From positions 47,185 to 60,211 of the forward strand of contig MU647345.1 of the NCBI GenBank assembly GCA_026770585.1: a DNA stretch of 13,027 bases. Direction: 5' to 3'. The notes beneath the pieces are model-generated. The model had not been told where the DNA came from. It did no database searches and saw nothing but the letters and a program-made list of their open reading frames with translations. Made by a program: the position numbers and the translations under genes. The first letter of the stretch is position 1. Every line of letters begins with the position of its first letter. The stretch is from Baffinella frigidus (lineage: Eukaryota > Cryptophyceae > Cryptomonadales > Baffinellaceae). This document shows, in pieces, positions 1-9,580 of the stretch.

Positions 1-67
<67 letters not shown>
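1..67. repeat. Poly-G tract, at least 67 nt
   Basis: An uninterrupted G run (poly-C on the coding strand) starting 8 nt inside the intron after exon 32. It may be a real homopolymer where assembly stopped, or a sequencing artefact. Confidence 0.95.
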
Positions 68-75
68 CGGCGTAC

Positions 76-153
76 CTCGGCGGTGAGGGTCGCGGTGCCC
101 TCGGACGCGGCGGCCTGCATCTCCGAAACCTTCTCCGCCACGTCCGCCACCAC
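76..153 (-). CDS. Exon 32: last exon in the window
   Basis: Twenty-six codons, VVADVAEKVSEMQAAASEGT then ATLTAE. Acceptor ATGCAG|GTG; donor GCCGAG|GTACGC. The frame is still open, so more exons must lie beyond the poly-G tract. Confidence 0.78.
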
Positions 154-2509
154 CTGCATTCGGGTTTGGGCCTGAGGGTGCGGGGTTGGTGAGGGTGCGG
201 GGTTGGTAAGGGTGCGGGGTTGGTGAGGGTGCGGGGTTGGTGAGGGTTTCGGGATTCGGGATTCGGGATTCGGATGCAGGGCTTATGTGATCGTTCCTGG
301 TTCCTGTTTAAGGTTGTAGTGGTTTATAGTTTAGGGTGTAGGGGCTTCCGGTTCCTGGTGTATGGTTTAGGGTTTCGGGGCTACCGGTTGTGGGGTTCGG
401 GGTCGAGGGTTGAGGGGTGAAGGGGGTACCGGGACGCGCGCCGCGAGCATTGCGGACACGGCCTCCCCCTCCGAGGAGAGCATGGCGTCGGCGGTAGCCG
501 CGTCGGCAGCGACAATGGCCGCGCGCGCGCCCTGCGCCGTCTGGAGGGTGGCGTGCGTGCTCGCGAGGAGCTCCTCGCCCGATGCGTCGGACACCTCCGC
601 ATCCGTCATGGGGAGCAGCCCTGACGTGTGGGGGGTTGGGTTATGGGTTGGAGGTGTGGGGTTCATGGCTTAGAGGGACACGCGTGACAAGAGAGGGTTC
701 AGGGTTCCGACCCTCGTGGGGAGAAGCCCTGGCGTGTGGGGTGGGGCTTAGGGTCCCGGGTGTGCTGTTGAGGGACACGGGTGACAAGAGAGGGTTTAAG
801 GTTGAGGGTTTAGGGCCCAGGGTTCAAGGCTGAGGGTTGAGACCTTGCTCGGTGGCGGCGATTTCGGTGGAGACCAGCTTCGCGACCCCCTTCATCTTCT
901 TCTGCGCGTTCTTCCCGTCCTGCCCCACCTGGTTGCGTGTTTGGGGTTTAGGGTTTGGGGTTTGGGGTGGATTGAAATTGTTCTGGGTTCTGGGTTCTGG
1001 GGTGTGGGGTTTAGTGTGTCGGATTTCGGTTTTGGGGTGAAGTGAAGCGGTTCAGGGTTTAGGGTTTGGGGTTACCGTCGCGGCCGCGGCCTCCTGCTCG
1101 GCCACCACCCCCCGCAACGCCTCCTGTTGTAGGGTGTGGGGTTAAACCCTAAACGTTCGGGGTTCAGGGTGCAGCTCCTCAGCGAGTGTCTCACTGCCCG
1201 AGCGAGTCGCCCAATGCCTGCCTCCTCGTGTAGGCTTTGCGCTTCGGAGTTTAAGGTTGAGGGTTGAGTGTGGGAGGATGAGGGTTTAGGGTTTAGGGTG
1301 TAGGGTTCAGAGTACAGCACCTGGCACACGCGGTCGCTCCCACCCCACGAGACGCCGAGCGCGGCCGCGTCGTTGAGCATGCTGTCGACGCGCCCCGCGC
1401 CCGCAACCACCTCCAGCGAGAGGCCGGTGTTGTTGCCGCACTCGGTGGTCACGGCCGCGGCCACCGCCCGGTTGCTCTCGCCCCTGCGGTTCAGGGTTTA
1501 GTGTTTAGTGTTTAGTGTCTAGTGTTTGGGGCTCAGGGTTCAGGTTTTACGAAGCATGACATGCCACATGATGCTTCCGTGCTGGCTCAGGGTGTGCGAT
1601 GTAGGGCTTCGGGGTTACCACGCGGTCGCCTCCTCCACAAGCGCGGCAGCCCGCTGAGCATGGCGGGCGCGCGCATCCTCGATGCCCTCGGACATGGCCG
1701 CGCCCTGCGCCTCGCCCTCCGCCATGCTGACCGACACCTAGGGGTTGGCGCTTAGGAGTCAGGGGGTAGGTGAGTCAGGGGGTAGGTGTGCGTTGTGCGT
1801 TGTGCGTTGTGCGTTGTGCGTTGTGTGTTGGTTGTTGTGTGTTGTGTGTTGTGTGTTGGTTGTTGGTTGTGAGGATCTAGTCCGCAGCGCGCTCGGCTAA
1901 CATCACGATTCACTGGCTCAGAGGCAGATGTGGAGGCCTGGGGGACGCGCGTTTGTGTCAGACAGTGTGTCAGACAGTGTGTCAGACAGTGCAGATGATC
2001 ACTTGCCCCCTCCGCCATACGTGGAATCAAGAGCATGGTGGTGGATGGGGGGGAAGAACCGGCCGGTGGCGGCCAACTCGACGCTCGAGGCTTCTCACGC
2101 GGCGGCCGTGCAATCAAGAGCGTGGGCAGGAAAGAGCATGCTTGGGGTATAGCACGCAGACAGCGGGAGATAGGGTTGGGGCGCCACCTCGTCGCTCGAG
2201 ACGCCGTGCTGACCAACACTATTATCATGCTGACTAATAGTATTATACGTTCGGGGTTAGGGTGCAGGTGACCTCGTTGCTGGAGACGCCCCACGCGGCG
2301 GACGTGGCGGCGAGCGACGCGGCGTGGGCTTCCACCTGCGCGAGCACCACGCGCACCTCCTGCGCGGCATCCTCGCTCGCCACGCCCATCTCCAGCGCGG
2401 CCGAGCGCACCTGCCGAGAGCGCACCACACCCTTCACCGTCAGAGCGCGTGCGAGAGGGGCACCGCATTCCGGATAGCGCCATCGCAAGCACTGGACAGT
2501 GAGAGCAAC

Positions 2510-2541
<32 letters not shown>

Positions 2542-3899
2542 GGAGAACGAGCGGGAGCGGGAGGGTGAGAGGGTGAGAGGGAGAGGGAGGGAGGGAAGAG
2601 GCACGCACCCCCCGCACGATCTCGCCCCACACGGACGCGGCCGTGAAGACAGCCGCGTCGCCCGCCACGGCCTTGGCCTTGGCCTCCACGGCGAGGGCGA
2701 GCACCGCCTGTGCGCGCACCTCGGTCTCGGCGTTGTGCGCGTGGAGGGCTGCCATCTCCGAGAGCAGCATGCTGTCCATGTCCGCCACCTGCAGGGGTTT
2801 GTGGTGTCAGGTTTTAGGTTTTAGGGGTTAGGATTGAGGGTTGTGGGCAGCCCTGCAGGGCTGCCATCTCCGAGAGGAGCATCCTGCCACCTGTTCCAGT
2901 GATGTTGAGGGTCCAGGGTCCAGGGTTCAGGGCCCAGGGGTTTGGGTGCTTGGGGTAAGAAGACAGGGGCTAGGGGCTAGGGGCTAGGGGCTAAGCGTTA
3001 TAGAAGTGAGCGAGGTTGAGGGTTGGGGGCGTGGATCGCCGCCATCTCCAAGAGCACCATGCTGTCCATGTCCGCCATCTGTACGTGCATATACGGGGGT
3101 CAGGGATATGCGTTAGGGTTCAGGTCGCACCGAGGGCGGGCAGCATACGGTTCGCTGCACCGCATGCATGCAACGCATCGGCGAGGCGCGGCACCTCGGT
3201 GTAGGGGTGAGGGTGCGCACCTCGCCGTCGAGGGTGGCGCGGAGCTGGTCGACGTCCTTGGCCGCCTTGGCCTCCGCCGCCGCGCGCGCCTCCTGGGCAT
3301 GCGCGGCCTCGGCCTCCTCGAGGCTCGCGAGTGCGCCCGCCTGCCTCTCCATCTCCGCGTCGTGCTCCTGTCCAGGGTCGTAGCGGTTAGTGTTGAGTAT
3401 TTGGTGTGAGGTGTTGAGTGTTTGGGGAGAGGGCGTGGGTTGTAAGGTTAGAATCTAGGGTTCAGGGTTCAAAGTTAGCGCGCCCGCCTGCCACTCTATC
3501 GGTTTAGTGTTGCGTGTGGAGTGTTGAGTGTTTAGGGTTCAGATAGAGGGCGTTCAGGGTTTGGGGCGTAGGTTGAGGGGTAGGGGGCACCTGCTGGTGC
3601 TGGTGGATGAGCTGCTGCGCGAGGAGATGCTGCGCCTGCTGCTGCTCCTCGCCCTGCCGCCGCTGCTCCTGCTCCAGGAATCCAATTGCCGTCAGTACTC
3701 GATGCCTTCAGTGCCAGGGCAAGGTCGAGACCGGGTGGGTAATAGTGTTAGTCCGCATTATAAGACTACAAGTGCCTGATGCTCCTCCTGGGCCAGCCGC
3801 TGCTGCCCCTGCTCCATCCAACATGCAATGCCTTCAGCACCCATTACTCAATGCCGGCACTCAACTCCTGCAGTATTCAGTACTCGGCCCAAAGGCAAC

Positions 3900-3935
<36 letters not shown>

Positions 3936-6900
3936 AAGAGCGCACGCGCGAGCGAGAGCGAGCGAAAGAGAGAGAGCAGGACCTGCTGCTGCTCCTGAAG
4001 GCGAAGGATGAGTTTCTGCTGGTCTAGGAGTTCTGGCATACCAACCAACACTATGCGATATACCACCAAACATGTGTAGGGGGCAGACCTGCTGCTGCTC
4101 CTGGAGGCGGAGGATGAGCTGCTGGGCGAGGAGGTGCTGGGCCTGCTGCTCCTCCTGCACCACCCGCTGCTGCTCCTGCTCCATCCAAATCAGACCCCCT
4201 TCAGTGCCTGCAGGGGCCTTGAGGGTCGAGGGTCGAGGGATGATAGGGACCTCCTGCTGGCGCAAAGTGTTTGTGTGTGTGAGAGAGAGAGGGGGAGAGA
4301 GACCTGGTGCTGCTCCTGGACGCGGCGGTGCTGGTCCTGGTGCTGCTCCTGCAACTTGAGGAGCCACTGCTGCTGCCGCGCCAGGTCCGCCGTGCGCTCC
4401 TCCTGCACACAGGGGTCAGGTGTTGGTGTTTCGTGTTGGGGGGGGTTAGAGGGGTTAGGGGCTAGGGAGGGGCCATGACCTTGATAGAGGCCAGTTAGTG
4501 TTGAGTGTTGAGTGTTGATGGGTTGGCGAGGAGCCGGGACCTTGATAGAGGCGAGGGCCGCGTGGCGCGCCTGGTGCGCCAGCTCGGCGGCCGCGCGCGT
4601 CTCCGCGCCGTGCGAGACCGAGAGCGCCCCCACCTGCTCACCCATTCTGAGTTTCAGGGTTTCTTGTTCGGGGTTCGGGGGCAGGGTACAGTGTCTAGGG
4701 TGCAGGGGTTCGGGTGTTGGGGCGTTGAGGGTGCAGGGTTTGGGGCTCGGACCACCGGGTGTAGGGTGTAGTGTGTAGTGTGTAGTGTGTAGTGTGTAGT
4801 GTGCAGTGTGCAGTGTGTAGGGGCGTTGAGGGTGTAGGGTATGGGGGCCCGACCGCCTCGCGGAGCTTCTCCCGCTGGGCGTGCCGTACTCGGGATGCCG
4901 GACTATTCATAACTTGCTTCTCTGAATGGGTGGTACAAATGTGTCAAGTTTGGCGCGAGAAGGGGGCGCACCGCCTCGCGGAGCTTCTCCTGCTGGGCAT
5001 GCTGCTTCTCGGCCGTCACCCGCAGCGCCTCCTCCTGTCAGGGTCAAGGCTTCAGGGGTCAGCCTTCGGAGTTTAGCGTTTAGGGTAGGTTTTAGGTTGT
5101 AGAGTTTAAGGTTTAGGTTTTGGGGGTTAGAACCTGGGCGGCGATGACAGCACGCTGCTCCTCGACCTCCCCCTCCAGCCGCACCACCACCGCCTGGTTC
5201 AGGGTTCAGGGTTTTGGGTTTGGGGTTCCGTGTTGGGGGTTTAGGGTTTAAGGGAGGGTGCATGTTAGGTGTGGTTGTGTGTGTGTGTGTGTGTGTGGTG
5301 TGGGGTGTGTGGTGTGGGGTTTCGGGGTCTTGCGATGAGGTTTCGGGATTTGGGGTGTGGGAGACCTGCAGAGTAGCAAGGCCCTGGGCAGAGGCGGCTT
5401 TGACGCTCGCCTCGTCCTCTGACGTTGCCTCCAGGATCGCACCCTCGGAGGCGATGCGGGCCTTGAGGGTCGCGAGCGCCGCGAGGTTCGCGCTCGAGGT
5501 CGCCTTCGCCTCCGCGCGCAGCACCGCGATCTCGGCCTCAAGCATCTCCGCCGCGTTGTCCGCGTCCTGTGTTCCAGGGTTTAGGGTTTAGGGTATAGAG
5601 TTCGGGGGGTTAGGGGTGAGGGTGTAGGGTTGAACTGAAGCAGACGCCCTGCCCTGAACCTGACACCCCAGGGTTGCGGGTGAGGGGTAAGGGATGAGGG
5701 GTGAGGGGTTAGAGAAGAGGTCGCGTTCGCCTCCGCGCGGAGCAGCGCGATCTCCGCCGCGTTGTCTGCGTCCTGTTGTGGGGTGGCGTTGGGCTTTACG
5801 GTTTAGCACTTGGGGCTAGACTTGAGCGTTTACTGTGTGGGGTTTAGACTTTAGTGTCTAGGGTTTAGGATCTTGAAGTCATGGGGAACAGGTGGTTTAG
5901 GTGCAGGGGCGTGAACCTGCTTCTCGCGCGCGGTTGCAAGCCCCGCCCGCTGCTCCCCCTCCGAGAGGGGCGGCAGTTGGACAGGATAGGGCGACAGTTG
6001 GACAGGATAGGGCGGGAGTGGGGCAGGATAGAGCGGCTGTTGGATAGGATAGGGCGGCAGTTGGGGCAAGAGAGGGTAGACCTGCTTCTGACGCGCGGCG
6101 GCAAGCCCAGCGCGCTGCTCTCCCTCGGAGGCCACCATCTCCCCCACCGCCTCGTCTACCGCGGCGCGCGCCTGTTTTCCGGGGTGTCATTTCGCGTCAG
6201 ATTTCAGCCTGTTCGCAGGGTTCAGGGTTCAGGGTTCAGGGTTCAGGGTTCAGGGTTCAGGGTTCAGGGTTCAGGGTTCAGGGTTCGGTGTTTCGGTGCC
6301 CCTTCGGACGCGAGCGTCTCTCCCACAGCCTCATCCAGCGCCTGAGAACAGGGTTTAGAAGTCAGGGGGTAGGGTGACGGTTTTGGGTGTGCGGTTTAGG
6401 GCGCCTGTTCTCATGGTGGAGGGTTTGGGGCTTTGGTTGTAGGGTGGAGGTTCAGCGTTTCCTGTTTGTGGTGGGTTTGGGAGGGTTGACGGACCGCGGC
6501 GATGCCCGCGACGTGGGTCGCGTCGACGGTGCCCGCGACCAGCATCTCCGTCGCCTCCTCCAGCCCCTTCTTCTGCTCACCAAAGGCTCCACAGGTTTAG
6601 GGCTTCGGCTTCTGGGCTTCTGGGCTTCTGGGCATAGGGTGGATGGGGTTCGGATTTAGGGTGGAGGGTGTAGACCTGGGCAGAGAGGGAGAGCACGTGC
6701 GCGTCCTGGTTCTCCCCCGCGGTGGTGCGCGCCGTCTGGAGGGTCTCGGCGAGCGGGCCCTCGACCGACGTCTGCGCCTCCTGCTGCGCCTGTTGTTTTG
6801 GGGTTGGGGATTTAGGGTCTGGGATCTTCCGGTTTGGTTTAGCGTTGAGGGTTCAGGATTGATGGTGTGTGGTTTTGGGGTTAGGGTGTGGCGGTTTGCT

Positions 6901-9548
6901 GCAGGCCGCAGAGAGGCGTAGGAATTGGGGCTGAGGTTGAGACATTAGGTGTAAGGGCTTAGGGGGTTGCCTGGAGCGCGGCGGAGAGGAGGTCACGCTG
7001 GTGCGAGAGGGAGGTCACGTGCTTCTCCATCGCCTCCTTTGCCATCCCCTGCGACCCCGGGGGTTGGGTTAATCTAGGGGTTGATTTTTTTCGTTACGAG
7101 TTTCATATTTCGGAAGTACTCTTTCTAGTGCGAGAGGGAGGCCACATGGCTCTCCATCACCTCCTTGCTCATCCCCTGCGAGCAACAACCCCAAGGTTAG
7201 TCAACTGCTTCGGGCCTGCGAACAAGGACCCCGCACGAGCGCCGGTTGACTAGCCCGCGCAGAGGCCACGTGCCTCCTTGGCCATCCCCTGTGATCAAGC
7301 ACCCAGATTGTGAGCCTGGAATCAAGCCTGGAATCACTCAAAACTGCTCCGAGGGCCGGCTGTTAGGTGTAGGGTTCAGGGTTTCGGTATTCGGTTTGGG
7401 TGTTTCGGGAGTAGCAGGTAATGATGGTAACCACACACGCGGGGGAGACGGAGCAAGCACCTGGACCTCGGCGAGGTTCTCCTTGACAAGCTCCTGCTGC
7501 TGCAGGTGCTCCGCGAGCAGCAAGCGCAGCCTGGTTCAGGGTTTCGGGTAAGGGTGTAGGTTGTTATGGTCCAGGGTTCAGGGATTGGGTTTTATGGTTT
7601 CGGGTTGGATTTGAGGTTTCGGGCTTGGGGGTTCGGGCCATCTGGCCCGAAACCCCAAGATCTCATATCTCATACATTCTGGTGCAGTGTTTCGGGTGAA
7701 GGCCCTTTCGGGCCATCTCATACATTCTGGTGCAGGGTGAAGGGTGTGGGGTGTACTCAGAAAGGCGGGCACGCTTGTCCGCGAGCGCCGCCGCCACCCC
7801 CGCCACGTCCGTCGCCGTCTGCTCCCCGTCGCTCGCGAGAGTCTCGAGGGCAGCGTCGCGGAGGGAGGCGAGGTGGGCAGCTGCGGTCGACAGGCGTACC
7901 TGCGCCGCCTCGCCCCACTGCACCACCCCCGCGTCGCCCTGGTGGGGGGTTTCGCGTTTCAGCGTTTTAGGTTTTAGTGTTGAGGGTTTAGGTGTTGAGG
8001 ATTTCCCTATCCGAACGAAAGGAGGAGGAGGCTGGCACGGACCTGCTCGACAGCCGCCTGGAGGTTCTCGAGGCCCTCGACCGCGCGCGCCTCGCGCGCC
8101 GTGGCCGCGTCCACCACGGCGTCGGCGGCCTGCTGGTGCGCCGCCGTGGCCGCGGCGAGCGCCTCCCGCGACGCGTTGCCGCGCGCCTGGATGGCCGCGA
8201 GCGCAGAGGCGCTCTCGTCCGCTGCCTCGGAGAGCACCTTGGCCGCGTCGTTCGCGGCGGCCGCGGCCGCAGCCGCGAGGGACGCGGCGAGCGCGGAGCA
8301 CGCGGCGGTCTCCTTGCTCTGGCTGGCGGCGGTCGCGGTCGCGAGGTCGGCCGCGAGCGCCGCGAGGGTGCCGAGCGCCGCCTCCGACGCTGCCTGGAAA
8401 GCGCGGGCGGCCGCGCGCGTCTGGTTCTCCTCCACCTCCTTGGCGCAGATGACCGCGTGGAGAGCGTCGCCGTCCGCCGCGGAAGCCTCGAGCGAGGCCA
8501 GCGCGGCCTTCGCCTGGGCGGTGAGGGCTGTCTCGGTGGCCGCGCGCGCCGCGAGCAGGTGCTGCGTCTCCGCCACCTGGTCGAGGGCTTGGGGTTAGGG
8601 GGTTAGGGTGTCGAAGGTTTAGGGTGTCCAGGGTTTAGTGTTCAGGGTTTATACTGGGGTGTAGGGTGTGGGATGTAGGATGTAGGGTGTAGGGTGAGGG
8701 TGTGGTGCAGGGTATAGGGTGCAGTGCAGTGTGTAGGGTTGAGGGTTGTAGGGTTTCGGGGTGTAGGCGACCTTGCGCTGGGAGGCGCGGAGGTGGGCGG
8801 CGAGGGAGGCGTTGGCCGCCTCGAGCGCCACTTCCGCATCCTGCGACACCTGTGCAGGGTTTCGTGTTTCTTACAATTAGTCAGCACTATGATAGTATTA
8901 GTCAGCACTATCCCTTATGTGCCTGGGTCATCCTGAGATGACAAAAGGCTCAAATGTCAACTTTGGCATTTTCTAATTAGGCCGCCTCTTAATGGAAAAT
9001 TATGAAAAAACACCAGCTTGTCAGGCTCGCTTAGCTGAACAAATTGAGTAATTGGTGCTAAACGACCCGAGAAATTTCTGATTTATGAGACCCGGAAAAC
9101 CGTCCTCCGCTAAATTGGAATCCCTACCCCTGATTCCTGCTAAAAAAATGATCACGTACCTTTTTCGGCAGATAAGGGATAATGTTGTTAGTCAGCATTA
9201 TAATGTTTGTAGTCAGCAATACAATGCTTTTAGTCAGCATGAGGGACGCCTCGAGCGCCACACACGAATCATGTTTCGGTTTTGGGTGAATGGTTTGGGT
9301 TTGGGGGTTAGGGTACCTCGAGATCGGCGCCGAGGAAGTTTGTCGCGACCGCCCGGTCGACCACCACCGGACTAATAGCATTGTAGTGCTAACTAATAGT
9401 GTTATACTGGTGACTAACAGGGTACCTCGAGATCGGCGCCGAGGGAGTCAGCGAGCGTCTCTGCCGCCACGGCCCGGTCGACCACCACCTGCGAGAGAGT
9501 CAGCGCGAGCGTGAGTTTGTGTGGTGTGTGCGTGTGAGAGAGAGAGAG

Positions 9549-9580
<32 letters not shown>

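Larger units (their letters stand above)
1738..2272 (-). other. Intron between exons 26 and 27 (535 nt): repeats, no exon
   Basis: Holds a TGCGTTG heptamer array (1787-1870), three 12-bp TGTGTCAGACAG units (1954-1989), a twice-repeated AATCAAGAGC.TG block (2027-2039, 2112-2124), a copy of the exon 26 end and one AT-rich repeat cluster. Short open frames on both strands here have no coding support. Confidence 0.75.
3669..4088 (-). other. Intron between exons 22 and 23 (420 nt)
   Basis: Contains two partial exon 22/23 copies, one AT-rich repeat unit (3740-3766), a TG/GA microsatellite (3901-3977) and three diverged copies of a CCTTCAG.GCC.GCA spacer. No exon is supported. Confidence 0.7.
4634..4971 (-). 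other. Intron between exons 19 and 20 (338 nt)
   Basis: Holds a TGTGTAG heptamer array (4760-4820), a copy of the exon 19 end and one copy of the CAAATGTGTCAASTTTGG motif. Confidence 0.75.
5567..6081 (-). other. Intron between exons 16 and 17 (515 nt)
   Basis: From its start: a 21-bp minisatellite, a 3'-half copy of exon 16, heptamer repeats, then a 5'-half copy of exon 17. No coding exon is supported. Confidence 0.78.
7049..7460 (-). other. Intron between exons 12 and 13 (412 nt)
   Basis: Holds two decayed 5'-end copies of exon 13 separated by non-repetitive sequence with a T-rich patch (7080-7115). No coding exon is supported. Confidence 0.75.
8850..9425 (-). other. Intron between exons 8 and 9 (576 nt)
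   Basis: Contains a near full-length copy of exon 8, an AT-rich repeat, a fragment of exon 9 and a 277-bp AT-richer inverted-repeat element. No additional exon is clearly needed by the frame. Confidence 0.75.

Noticed and set aside
1552-1578. Hairpin GAAGCAT...ATGCTTC
   Set aside because: Seven-bp arms in a 27-bp stretch are common by chance; no other support for a functional RNA.
2049-2110. Inverted copy of the exon 28 start on the plus strand (ACCGGCCGGTGGCGGCC)
   Set aside because: The match to ACCGGGCGGTGGCCGCGG is short and GC-rich; it may be chance.
1752-2630. Minus-strand open frame of 292 codons and similar long frames in introns
   Set aside because: They run through intron repeats (TLNPKP-like, THTHT-like, SLSLSL-like peptides) and cross good splice sites; only the exon parts fit the kinesin frame.
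5881-6345. Plus-strand open frame over exon 16 and minisatellite
   Set aside because: Its translation is dominated by repeat peptides (LDRIGRQ, GSGFRVQ) from the 21-bp and 7-bp arrays.
7730-8606. Long plus-strand open frames opposite exons 10 and 11
   Set aside because: They are shadows of GC-rich exons with Arg/Pro/Ala-rich translations and no family motif; the minus-strand frame has phase-matched splice sites and coiled-coil pattern.
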